A stretch of DNA of 64,000 nucleotides from Anaerolineales bacterium (GTDB lineage Bacteria; Chloroflexota; Anaerolineae; Anaerolineales; Villigracilaceae). The position numbers were made by a program, and so were the translations under genes. Of the stretch, positions 42,720 to 50,530 are shown piece after piece; the stretch's first letter is position 1; every line of letters begins with the position of its first letter. Under the pieces are notes generated by a model that ran no database searches, was not told the origin of the DNA, and worked only from the letters and a program-made list of their open reading frames with translations. The stretch covers positions 3,711,223-3,775,222 of the forward strand of contig JABTTV010000001.1 in assembly GCA_015075725.1 (NCBI GenBank), read 5' to 3'.

Positions 42720-43214
42720 GTGAACAGCGAATACATCCAAAAGCTTTTCAAGTACAACCAATGGGCAAATGCGCGCATCCTCGACACGGTTGCGAAAATA
42801 ACGTTGGAGCAATTCCTTGAACCGGGAGAATATCCGCACGGATCGCTGCGCGGCATCCTCGTCCACACCCTTTTCGCCGAATGGATCTGGCGCAAACGCT
42901 GGGAGGGTGAATCACCAAAGATGCGCTTCCAACCTGAAGATTTCCCGACATTCGATTCTCTTCGCGACCGCTGGCAATCGGAAGAGGAAGAATTAATGAC
43001 ATTCACCACAAAAATTACCGATGAACGTTTGAACGGTCCCTTTCGGTATACCAGCACGGAAGGGGTCGCATACGAGAACATCCTATGGGAGTCGATGGCG
43101 CATGTGGTCAATCACGGCACGCAACATCGTAGTGAAGCGGCGTTCATCCTCACCGAACTCGGTCATTCGCCGGGTGATCTCGACATGATCCTGTATTTCA
43201 GAAAGAAACCATGA
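42720..43214 (+). CDS. DinB-family protein
   Basis: The 164-residue protein has the DinB four-helix bundle pattern with metal-type histidines: VHTLFAEWIW in the middle, and MAHVVNHGTQHRSEAAFIL near the C-terminus. DinB/YfiT proteins bind a divalent metal and include thiol transferases; the E. coli DNA-polymerase DinB is unrelated. The start is GTG at 42720. The stop overlaps the next gene by ATGA, so translation is coupled to a DUF1361 protein. Confidence 0.75.
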   Translation: MNSEYIQKLFKYNQWANARILDTVAKITLEQFLEPGEYPHGSLRGILVHTLFAEWIWRKRWEGESPKMRFQPEDFPTFDSLRDRWQSEEEELMTFTTKITDERLNGPFRYTSTEGVAYENILWESMAHVVNHGTQHRSEAAFILTELGHSPGDLDMILYFRKKP

Positions 43215-43966
43215 ACTTCAATCGAATCAAGAACTTTACGTTTCGCAATCGCCACAATATCGCGGTCTTTTTGCTTCTGAACCTCGCCTGCGGGGCTTGC
43301 ATAGCGCTCGTCGGCGCCCGGGTGGTGTTCACGGACTCAACCCGCCATTCGGGATTGATCTGGAATCTCTTCCTGGCGTGGATCCCCTTCATCCTCGCCT
43401 ACCTTGCCCACGCGCTATCGTGGAACAAGCTCTGGGTATATCTCGCCATCCCGTTCGTAGCAGTCCTTTGGTTATTATTCTTTCCCAACGCGCCCTACAT
43501 GCTTACCGACCTGCAGGACCTGGCGCGCGGAGCCGGAAAAGAAGCGCCGCTCTGGTACGATGTCATCATCGTGGTCTGGTGCTCATGGACGGGAACCCTG
43601 CTGGGCGTGATCTCCCTTTACCTCATGCAGGATATCATCATCCGCACCTTCAACCGATGGCTGGGATGGATGTTCGTCTTCGTCATCTCAGGCTTGAGCA
43701 GTTTTGGAATCTACATCGGGCGCTTCGTCCGTTTGAACTCATGGGATATCCTGCAAAGCCCGGCTGAGACCGCCATGGAAATCCTCGGAATCGTCATTGA
43801 CCCGAGCAGGCGGCTTGCTGCTTTTACGATAGCATATACTTTCTTCTTCCTTTTTATTTTCCTCCTGCTCTACTCATTCAGTCATATGCTGCAGGAACAA
43901 AAGGCGCGCGCAAACGGTCTGCCTGAACAGATGGACTCCACCCAACCGTCACAGCCGATACGATAA
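43211..43966 (+). CDS. DUF1361 membrane protein, copy 1
   Basis: A 251-residue integral membrane protein with about six to seven helices. Hallmarks of DUF1361 are LFFPNAPYMLTDLQDL in the middle and IGRFVRLNSWD near residue 173. Function is unknown in the family. It shares clear similarity with the protein of the next gene (FPNAPYxLTDL and IGRFxRxNSWD occupy the same places), so the two are tandem paralogs. It overlaps the DinB gene by 4 bases and is separated from its paralog by 65 bases. Confidence 0.8.
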   Translation: MNFNRIKNFTFRNRHNIAVFLLLNLACGACIALVGARVVFTDSTRHSGLIWNLFLAWIPFILAYLAHALSWNKLWVYLAIPFVAVLWLLFFPNAPYMLTDLQDLARGAGKEAPLWYDVIIVVWCSWTGTLLGVISLYLMQDIIIRTFNRWLGWMFVFVISGLSSFGIYIGRFVRLNSWDILQSPAETAMEILGIVIDPSRRLAAFTIAYTFFFLFIFLLLYSFSHMLQEQKARANGLPEQMDSTQPSQPIR

Positions 43967-44031
43967 AGAGAGTATTTGAAAGCGATTGAAAGAAGGCGCG
44001 CGTAGAATGGGCAGATGGTTCGGAGGCAATC

Positions 44032-44730
44032 ATGATCCGCAAAATATATGAAAACCTGAAACCTTTTCGCTTCAGGCTTGCCATTTTTACAATCCTCTCC
44101 GGGGCAAGCCTCCTGTCCGTAATTTTGGTCCGACTCCGCATCGAGATGAGCGGAACTGCAGATTACGCCATTCTGGTATGGAACCTCTTCCTCGCCTGGC
44201 TCCCACTCCTGATCTCCTACGCCGCATCGGGCTTCGTTTCGCGCAGGCGTTTCACAGCGATCATCGTCCTGCCAGCCGCGGCGCTATGGCTTTTGTTTTT
44301 CCCGAATGCGCCTTACATTCTCACAGATCTCATCCATCTGCGCCACCCGCGCGAACACGTCCCAGTCTGGTTCGATACCCTGCTGATCAACTGGTTCGCA
44401 TGGACAGGAATGCTGTTGGGCGTCTACTCCCTTTTCCTGATGCAGACCCTCGTGCGCAGGGCTTTCGGTCGCATTGCAGGATGGATATTCGTCCTCATCG
44501 TTGGTACACTTTGTGGAGTCGGGACCTACATCGGGCGCTTCCTGCGCTGGAACTCCTGGGATGTGGTCTTCGACCCGGTCGCCAGACTCGGCGAATTACT
44601 GACCTACGCCATGAATCCAAGTCTGCAATCCATCATGTTCATTTCAATATTCTCCTCCCTTTTTATTTTCATCTACGTCGCCACCTATTCTTTCGGGCTT
44701 TTACTCCATGAACAACAGGAACCAAAATGA
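44032..44730 (+). CDS. DUF1361 membrane protein, copy 2
   Basis: A 232-residue paralog of the protein before it, with the same six to seven helices and the motifs LFFPNAPYILTDLIHL and IGRFLRWNSWD. It ends with ATGA overlapping the YqeB-like gene, so it is co-translated with a molybdenum hydroxylase accessory protein; this may be coincidence or may link the membrane protein to that system. It is shorter than copy 1, which has a longer soluble C-terminal tail. Confidence 0.8.
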   Translation: MIRKIYENLKPFRFRLAIFTILSGASLLSVILVRLRIEMSGTADYAILVWNLFLAWLPLLISYAASGFVSRRRFTAIIVLPAAALWLLFFPNAPYILTDLIHLRHPREHVPVWFDTLLINWFAWTGMLLGVYSLFLMQTLVRRAFGRIAGWIFVLIVGTLCGVGTYIGRFLRWNSWDVVFDPVARLGELLTYAMNPSLQSIMFISIFSSLFIFIYVATYSFGLLLHEQQEPK

Positions 44731-45524
44731 ATCCATTGATCATCATCCGCGGCGGAGGAGACCTCGCAAGCGGGGTCGCCCTGCGCCTGTATCGCGTCGG
44801 GTTTCAAATAGCCATCATCGAACTCGATAAACCGCTCGCAGTCCGCCGGACCGTTTCCTTTTCCGAAGCTGTTTATGAGGGGATGCAAACCGTGGAGGGC
44901 GTGACCGCAAGACTGGTTTCAGGCGATCAGTTCCAGGTCACATTGGAGGCGGGAGAGATCCCGGTTCTGATCGACCCGAATGCCAATATCCTCAACAATC
45001 AATTTCTAACCAGTCCCAAATCCACCTTCGTTGTGGACGCCCGGCTGATAAAAATGGAACCTGAACCGCTGCCGACTCAAATCGCGCTTCACATCGGGCT
45101 CGGACCGGGCTTCACTGCCGGAACGAACTGCGATGCTGTGATCGAAACACGGCGCGGTCACACGCTCGGCAGGGTCTACTGGGATGGCGGTACCCTGCCG
45201 GACAACCAGCAGCCGGACGGCGATCCGCGGCGTGTATTACGCGCCCCAACTGCCGGGACATTGGAACCGCGCAAACAAATTGGGGAATTTTGCAAAGAAG
45301 GCGAAGTGATCGCCAGCGTAAACGGCAAGACCGTATCTAGCCCTTTCGATGGTATTCTGCGCGGACTAATCCATCCGCGGGTCGAGGTTGCCGAGGGAAT
45401 GAAGATCGGGGACGTGGATGCCCGCAACGACCCCTCCATGATCCGGCTCGTTTCGGATAAATCACTCGCCGTGGCAGGGGGCGTAATGGAAGCAGTTTAT
45501 GTAAAACTGAAAGGGATGGAATAG
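44727..45524 (+). CDS. yqeB: YqeB/EF2563-family molybdenum hydroxylase accessory protein
   Basis: The 265-residue protein starts with IIIRGGGDLASGVALRLYRVG and ELDKPLAVRRTVSFSEAVYEG, the distinctive N-terminus of the YqeB/EF2563 family. The family was linked by comparative genomics with selenium-dependent molybdenum hydroxylases: YqeB and its partners occur with SelD and XdhD-like enzymes. Its biochemical activity is not established; a role in maturing the selenium-containing cofactor is the usual proposal. It fits the XdhD-like enzyme and FAD subunit in the same window. It ends 7 bases from the stop of a convergent gene. Confidence 0.82.
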   Translation: MNPLIIIRGGGDLASGVALRLYRVGFQIAIIELDKPLAVRRTVSFSEAVYEGMQTVEGVTARLVSGDQFQVTLEAGEIPVLIDPNANILNNQFLTSPKSTFVVDARLIKMEPEPLPTQIALHIGLGPGFTAGTNCDAVIETRRGHTLGRVYWDGGTLPDNQQPDGDPRRVLRAPTAGTLEPRKQIGEFCKEGEVIASVNGKTVSSPFDGILRGLIHPRVEVAEGMKIGDVDARNDPSMIRLVSDKSLAVAGGVMEAVYVKLKGME

Positions 45525-45531
45525 CTTGGAT

Positions 45532-46284
45532 TCAGCCCGGCTCCACGTCCAGGAAAAATGCAATCACCCGGCGAAATGAAAACAAGGGGATCCACATCAT
45601 GATATGGACGATGTTGCTTAGCGCAATGAACAACGAAGCCGAACGCAGGAGGGAGTCCAGGAGGGGCGCGAGGTTTTGGAGCATCCAGGCGCCTGCCCCG
45701 GCAAAAGCCGCCACGGCGATCAATATACCGACCCATAAGCCGAGGGGAAGCCACGCATGCCGGTCCGATTCTGAAGGCAGCATTGTGCTCGAAACCGCGA
45801 AGGTCAGGTAGAACCATAAATAAAAATCGGGCACCGTCGGCAACAGTCTCAATCCCATAAAAAACAAATTCCATTGACCGTTCTTCAGAACGTGCCACAA
45901 CGCATCCAACTGTAATTGCACGAGCGCCGCATATGCAATGAAGAGGGTCCCGGAAAGGATCGGCGCGAGTCCGATCAGAGAGTCGCGCAGGATATCGGTG
46001 TTTTCGATCTCGACCGATCCCAGAACCAGACCCCTGCTCTCAACGGCCTGGGGCACGACAGTGAATCGCCCAGTTTGCACGCCCAAGAGCTTTGCCGTCA
46101 GATAATGGCTGGCTTCGTGAAGCAATACGCCCGGGAGGAATAGCAATGAAAACAAGGCAATGGTGAGAGGTTTGTTGCGAGTCAGAATAAAGAAGATCAA
46201 CTGGATCTCACGATGTAAAAACCGCTGGAGATATACCAGCGGCAGAAGATTTAAGGCAAATATGATCAGACCGACGAACTGCAC
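45532..46284 (-). CDS. Multi-pass membrane metalloprotease-like protein (HExxH)
   Basis: A 250-residue membrane protein with about seven helices. The second half of the third hydrophobic region carries HEASH (LLHEASHYLTAKLLG, about residues 54-68), an HExxH zinc motif in a membrane setting as in M50-type intramembrane proteases. A second metal ligand of the usual LDG/NPDG type is not clear, though LRLLPTVPDFY is a candidate. Start is GTG at 46284 with an AAGAGGA site about 10 bases upstream. It lies downstream of tpiA on the same strand and could share its transcript. The substrate is unknown. Confidence 0.65.
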   Translation of the reverse strand: MQFVGLIIFALNLLPLVYLQRFLHREIQLIFFILTRNKPLTIALFSLLFLPGVLLHEASHYLTAKLLGVQTGRFTVVPQAVESRGLVLGSVEIENTDILRDSLIGLAPILSGTLFIAYAALVQLQLDALWHVLKNGQWNLFFMGLRLLPTVPDFYLWFYLTFAVSSTMLPSESDRHAWLPLGLWVGILIAVAAFAGAGAWMLQNLAPLLDSLLRSASLFIALSNIVHIMMWIPLFSFRRVIAFFLDVEPG

Positions 46285-46348
46285 GGCGTTGTTTTCCTCT
46301 TATTCACGATCGACCCTGGACGGGCGGTTAGGAACTACAGAAGGCGAT

Positions 46349-47107
46349 TTAACCAGCAGCTGCCCGCGCGATGGCGATGAACTCCCCGGGCTTTAAGCTT
46401 GCGCCGCCCACCAATGCGCCGTCGATATCCGGTTGGGAGAAGAATTCGGCGGCGTTCGCGGCGGTCACTGAACCGCCATAAAGGATTCGGATCGCCTGCG
46501 AAATCTCCGCGCCGAACAATTCCTTCAAGACCGGGCGAATCACTTCCCCATGTACACCTTGGGCATTGCTTGCGCTCGATGCCTTCCCCGTGCCGATCGC
46601 CCAGACCGGCTCATAAGCCACAACGATTCTAGACGCAAAATCGGTAAATATGCCCTGCAGTCCAAGCCGCGTTTGAGTGGAAACGACATTTGAAGTCTCC
46701 CCCGCCTCGTATTGCGCAAGCGTTTCGCCCACACAGACGATCGGGGTCAGCCCAAATTTTTGTGCGGCGAGAAGCTTTCTGTTTACTGTTTCATCAGTCT
46801 CTCCAAAATATGTGCGGCGCTCAGAGTGCCCCAGAATCACATATCCGCATAATTCCTTTATCATCCCCGGCGAGACCTGGCCCGTGTATGCCCCTTTTTC
46901 CTCCCAATGCATATCCTGGGCGCCAAGCCCGATGTGTTTCCCAGCAAGCATTTCAAATGCGGAAACCAGTGCCGTAAAAGGAGGGCAGACCACCCGCTCC
47001 ACGCCGGTGATTTCATCCAAACCAGCAACCATAGCGGCAAGCAGTTCCCGCGTCTCCGCGATCGTTTTGTTCATCTTCCAGTTTCCAGCAACAAAAGGTG
47101 TTCTCAT
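46349..47107 (-). CDS. tpiA: Triosephosphate isomerase
   Basis: TpiA interconverts glyceraldehyde-3-phosphate and dihydroxyacetone phosphate. The 252-residue product has the catalytic Lys in AGNWKMNK, the catalytic His in ILGHSERRTYF and the Glu in VVAYEPVWAIGTGK, followed by ILYGGSVT phosphate binding. The ATG at 47107 has AAGGAG 4 bases upstream. It belongs with pgk and gap on the same strand but is separated from them by the small membrane protein gene and a kinase remnant, so it may have lost or gained its own promoter. Confidence 0.95.
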   Translation of the reverse strand: MRTPFVAGNWKMNKTIAETRELLAAMVAGLDEITGVERVVCPPFTALVSAFEMLAGKHIGLGAQDMHWEEKGAYTGQVSPGMIKELCGYVILGHSERRTYFGETDETVNRKLLAAQKFGLTPIVCVGETLAQYEAGETSNVVSTQTRLGLQGIFTDFASRIVVAYEPVWAIGTGKASSASNAQGVHGEVIRPVLKELFGAEISQAIRILYGGSVTAANAAEFFSQPDIDGALVGGASLKPGEFIAIARAAAG

Positions 47108-47146
47108 AGTGCTCCTTGGAGGGGTAGGATTGGCGGTCTCTTGCTT

Positions 47147-47308
47147 CTAGCAATTTACGGTATCAATCGTGTATTTCATCCGCCATGTCCAGCGCCCATC
47201 GAGCGCAGGGTAATGGGCTTTAAAGACAGAAACCATGCCGCCCTGTCCCTTTTGAGCGATGATCCGATACGGACCCACGATTTCTCCCGGATTGAATGCC
47301 ATCATCAT
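47147..47308 (-). pseudogene. Remnant of a serine/threonine protein kinase (N-terminus only)
   Basis: The 53 residues from ATG 47308 begin MMMAFNPGEIVGPYRIIAQ and reach KGQGGMVSVFKAHYPALD, the first strands and Gly-rich loop of a Hanks-type kinase. They then diverge and stop before any catalytic Lys, HRD or DFG. A GGAG ribosome site and a TATAAT box (47337-47332) are still in place upstream. It is probably the leftover of a kinase gene after deletion; a short regulatory peptide is unlikely. Confidence 0.6.
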
Positions 47309-47396
47309 TTCTCCGCGATAAATATCTATCAATTATATCCGAGCACCCCAACCTTGGGTTGGATGCCTGTAAATTGATCGAAAATCGTCACGGAAA

Positions 47397-47429
47397 TAAA
47401 AAAACGGACGAGGTAATTACCTCGTCCGT
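47397..47429 (-). terminator. Intrinsic terminator of the small membrane protein gene
   Basis: A perfect 26-base palindrome (47404-47429) lies just 15 bases past the stop codon, followed on the minus strand by a T tract (47403-47397). Confidence 0.88.
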
Positions 47430-47444
47430 TCTGATGTCAATCGA

Positions 47445-47960
47445 TCAAGGCTGGAGTTCAACCTCGACGTTGACAAAGCCGCTGCTATCGGGCGTGAACA
47501 CCAATGGGAAGGCTTTGAATGTTCCGTCGCCGCAATTGACGTTCCATTCCTCGCGCCATTGACCGCTGGCATCCGGCTGCTGAGTCACCGTAATCGTCGT
47601 CCCTTCGACAATGGGAGTGGTACAACCGGACATGATTCCAACCAATTGAACCGAAGCCCAGGCAATAAATCGAGTCTCTTCATCCGAGAGCCCACCCTCA
47701 GGGACTTCACCGCTGGTATCGAAGTTGGGCGCTGTCTCCGTGCTGCCCGGATCGAGAGGGACAAAGGGCACGTCCGTCGGGATTTCAAAGTCTTGTACAT
47801 CCTCCATGACCTGCTGGGCGGCGACATATGCTTGATATCCATAATAACCACCGGCAGCTGTCCCGACACAACAACAGCACAAAAGAACGGCAATCGCAAT
47901 GTAAAGGATCGTTTTTTGATTGTTCTTCGGTCCGGGTTGCGGAACCTGATTTGTTTCCAT
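47445..47960 (-). CDS. Small single-pass membrane protein of unknown function
   Basis: 171 residues: a short Pro/Asn/Gln-rich cytoplasmic N-terminus, one membrane helix rich in Cys (LYIAIAVLLCCCCVGTAAGG, about 19-38), and a Thr/Asp/Pro-rich outer part with two further Cys. I recognise no family. The layout resembles the short C-terminal-outside proteins that accompany Ser/Thr kinases in Chloroflexota, and a kinase remnant lies next door, but that link is weak. It has its own promoter (-10 at 47998-47993) and an AAGGAGA ribosome site, and ends in a strong terminator. Confidence 0.6.
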   Translation of the reverse strand: METNQVPQPGPKNNQKTILYIAIAVLLCCCCVGTAAGGYYGYQAYVAAQQVMEDVQDFEIPTDVPFVPLDPGSTETAPNFDTSGEVPEGGLSDEETRFIAWASVQLVGIMSGCTTPIVEGTTITVTQQPDASGQWREEWNVNCGDGTFKAFPLVFTPDSSGFVNVEVELQP

Positions 47961-47992
47961 TTTCTCTCTTCTCCTTGGAATAAGATGGGCGG

Positions 47993-47998
47993 ATTATA
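47993..47998 (-). promoter_or_regulatory. -10 box of the small membrane protein gene
   Basis: TATAAT on the minus strand lies between the pgk terminator and the small membrane protein gene, 32 bases before the ATG. AAGGAGA follows at about 47969-47975. Confidence 0.6.
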
Positions 47999-48002
47999 CA
48001 AA

Positions 48003-48044
48003 AAAAAGGAGCAGGGGCATAGGAAAAAACCCACTGCTCCTTTT
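48003..48044 (-). terminator. Intrinsic terminator of the gap-pgk operon
   Basis: A 9-base stem (48006-48014 with 48034-48042) is followed on the minus strand by a long T tract, 19 bases past the pgk stop. Confidence 0.85.
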
Positions 48045-48062
48045 GTCCTATTCTTGATGGTT

Positions 48063-49235
48063 TTATTTATCGAGCAAGGCCACAACTCCGGGCAGTTCCC
48101 TGCCTTCGAGATATTCAAGGGATGCGCCGCCACCGGTCGAGACGTGAGTCATTTGTTTCGCAACGCCCGCCTTCTTGACCGCGCTGGCGGAGTCGCCGCC
48201 GCCAATGACTGTGGTCGCGCCGGATTCTGCGAGGAGTTTGGCAAGCGCGAATGTCCCTTCGGCAAACTTCGGCATTTCGAAGACGCCCACGGGTCCGTTC
48301 CAAACGATCAATTTGGCTCCGTCCAATGTAGCTTTATACAAGCCGACAGTTTTCGGTCCCACATCCAACATGCACCAGCCTGCAGGGATCTTGTCCACAT
48401 CCACGACCTGCGAATTCGCTTCAGCATCGAATTTGTCCGCAATGACTGCATCCACAGGCAGGACGAGTTTATCGCCAAGTTTGCCAAGCAGGGTCTTGGC
48501 GGTTTCGAGTGATTCCGCTTCGACGAGGCTATCCTGCATGTTCAATCCCTTCGCGGCGAGGAAGGTATTTGCCATGCCGCCGCCGATGATGAGCTTGTCA
48601 CATTTCGCGGCGAGAGTTTCGACAACCAAAATCTTGTCGCTGATCTTTGCCCCGCCGAGGATGGCGATATAGGGATGTTCAGGGTTGGCAACCGCTTTGC
48701 CGAGGTATTCCAATTCCTGTTCCATCAAAAAGCCGGAGACGGCAGGCAGGAAGCGCGCTATACCTTCAGTGGATGCGTGAGCGCGATGGGCGGAACCGAA
48801 CGCGTCGTTGACATATACATCGGCAAGCGATGCCATTTGCCTTGCGAGGTCGGGGTCGTTTTTCTCTTCACCCTTGTGGAAGCGCGTATTTTCAAGCATC
48901 ACCACGTCGCCGGGTTTGAGAGACCTGGCGATCGCCTCCACTTCGGTACCCACGCAATCTGGCGCCATGGTCACGGGACGATTAATCAGTGTAGATAAAA
49001 CTTCAGAAGCGGCACGCAGGCTGAATTCCGGGTCGGAGCCGCCCTTGGGGCGTCCCAAGTGGCTGGCGAGCAGGAGTGATGCTCCCTGATCCAAACAATA
49101 TTGGATGGTGGGCAAGGCGGCTTTGATGCGCTTATCGTCGGTGACTTTGCCCTCCGCCATCGGGACATTGAAGTCCACGCGCATGAAAACTCGTTTGCCT
49201 TTGAGGTCGATGTCTTTTACAGTTTTCTTGTTCAT
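48063..49235 (-). CDS. pgk: Phosphoglycerate kinase
   Basis: Pgk makes ATP and 3-phosphoglycerate in glycolysis. The 390-residue product has KGKRVFMRVDFNVPMAEG near the N-terminus, ASHLGRPKGGSDPEFSL, the hinge region and the C-terminal VIGGGDSASAV nucleotide-binding loop. The ATG at 49235 (AGGTG ribosome site) is preferred over the upstream in-frame ATG at 49259, which lies close to a palindromic repeat. gap is upstream on the same strand, with 48 bases between the two genes. Confidence 0.96.
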   Translation of the reverse strand: MNKKTVKDIDLKGKRVFMRVDFNVPMAEGKVTDDKRIKAALPTIQYCLDQGASLLLASHLGRPKGGSDPEFSLRAASEVLSTLINRPVTMAPDCVGTEVEAIARSLKPGDVVMLENTRFHKGEEKNDPDLARQMASLADVYVNDAFGSAHRAHASTEGIARFLPAVSGFLMEQELEYLGKAVANPEHPYIAILGGAKISDKILVVETLAAKCDKLIIGGGMANTFLAAKGLNMQDSLVEAESLETAKTLLGKLGDKLVLPVDAVIADKFDAEANSQVVDVDKIPAGWCMLDVGPKTVGLYKATLDGAKLIVWNGPVGVFEMPKFAEGTFALAKLLAESGATTVIGGGDSASAVKKAGVAKQMTHVSTGGGASLEYLEGRELPGVVALLDK

Positions 49236-49252
49236 CGCTGCACCTAAAAAGC

Positions 49253-49275
49253 AGGTCACGCTTGAAGCGTGACCT
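49253..49275. repeat. REP-like palindromic element, copy 2
   Basis: A perfect 9-base stem (49253-49261 with 49267-49275) with a TTGAA loop sits between gap and pgk. The core GTCACGC-loop-GCGTGAC matches the element at 19523-19561. Such an intercistronic hairpin can change the relative stability of the two coding parts. Confidence 0.65.
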
Positions 49276-49283
49276 ATGAAATA

Positions 49284-50342
49284 TTACAGAGATTTCGCCA
49301 TCATCGCTGCGAGATCGGCTGTGCGGCAGGAGTAGCCCCATTCGTTGTCGTACCAGGTAACGACTTTGATGAAGTTGCTCTTATCCTTGCCCAAAACGGA
49401 TGTGAAGGGCAGATCGATAGAGGAGCTGTAGGAGCTGCCTTTGAAGTCCATGCTGACGAGCGGTTCGTCCACGGCTTCCAGAACGCCCTTGAAGCGCGGT
49501 TCCTTGGCGGCGTCGCGGAACATCTGGCGCAGTTCATCTGTGGTGGTTTCTTTCTCAACTTCAGCGGTGAAGTCAACGACTGAGACAGTAGGAGTCGGGA
49601 CGCGCAAGGAATAGCCATCGAACTTGCCCTTGAGATCCGGGATAACCAACGCAATAGCCTTTGCAGCGCCAGTGGTGGTCGGGATGATATTCAGACCAGC
49701 GGCGCGGGCGCGGCGCAGGTCGGAATGCGGCAGGTCGAGCACTTTCTGATCATTGGTGTAGGAATGCACCGTGGTCATGAAAGCGCGTTTGATGGTAAGT
49801 TTGTCGTGAACAACTTTGGCCGCCGGAGCCAGGCAGTTCGTGGTGCAGGAAGCATTGGAAATCACATGATGCTTGGCGGGTTCATATTTGTCTTCGTTGA
49901 CGCCCAACACGATGGTGAGGTCCTCACCTTCAGCAGGCGCGGAAATTATCACTTTTTTGGCTCCGCCAGCTGTGATGTGATTTACAGCGCCTTTGACGGT
50001 CTTGCCCTTCTTATTCACTCCGTCTTCCTTGATTGTGAACAGACCCGTCGACTCGATCACAATATCGACACCCAGATCCTTCCACGGAATGGCAGCCGGA
50101 TCGGTCTCCTTGAAAACTTTGACCTTCCTGCCATCGACCACCAAGCCATCATCCGCAATTTCGACTGTGCCGTCGAAACGGCCATAGGTCGAGTCGTATT
50201 TCAGCAGATGAGCCATTGTCTTTGTGTCGCCGATGTCATTAAATGCAACGACTTCAAGTTCTTTGGGATAGTAGTCACGGATCGCCTTCAAAACCTGGCG
50301 ACCGATACGACCAAATCCATTAATGCCTACTTTGATTGCCAT
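49284..50342 (-). CDS. gap: Glyceraldehyde-3-phosphate dehydrogenase
   Basis: The 352-residue NAD(P)-dependent enzyme starts IKVGINGFGRIGRQVLKAI and has the catalytic Cys in SNASCTTNCLAP (about residue 160). The C-terminus WYDNEWGYSCR is also typical. A GGAGG ribosome site precedes ATG 50342. An insert near residue 105 (about GVNKKGKTVKGA) is a modest lengthening. It is the first gene of the gap-pgk operon. Confidence 0.96.
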   Translation of the reverse strand: MAIKVGINGFGRIGRQVLKAIRDYYPKELEVVAFNDIGDTKTMAHLLKYDSTYGRFDGTVEIADDGLVVDGRKVKVFKETDPAAIPWKDLGVDIVIESTGLFTIKEDGVNKKGKTVKGAVNHITAGGAKKVIISAPAEGEDLTIVLGVNEDKYEPAKHHVISNASCTTNCLAPAAKVVHDKLTIKRAFMTTVHSYTNDQKVLDLPHSDLRRARAAGLNIIPTTTGAAKAIALVIPDLKGKFDGYSLRVPTPTVSVVDFTAEVEKETTTDELRQMFRDAAKEPRFKGVLEAVDEPLVSMDFKGSSYSSSIDLPFTSVLGKDKSNFIKVVTWYDNEWGYSCRTADLAAMMAKSL

Positions 50343-50530
50343 GGGATAATCCTCCAGTGATTATTCAGTTGACCGGGGCAGATTGTACTGCGTTAAAGGG
50401 GATTTGTGAATTTTATTACCGCTTCATTTTAATGTGATATTTGTCAGGGATTTTTATCTTTTTCCAACCATGATTTGGGAATTTAACCGCCCTTTCGTCG
50501 TAACCCCCGCTATCCGCATTGCCCAAACGA

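Noticed and set aside
47559..48512. A plus-strand frame of 317 codons opposite the small membrane protein and pgk genes
   Set aside because: It lies across two genes, two terminators and a promoter on the other strand and has no recognisable protein character.
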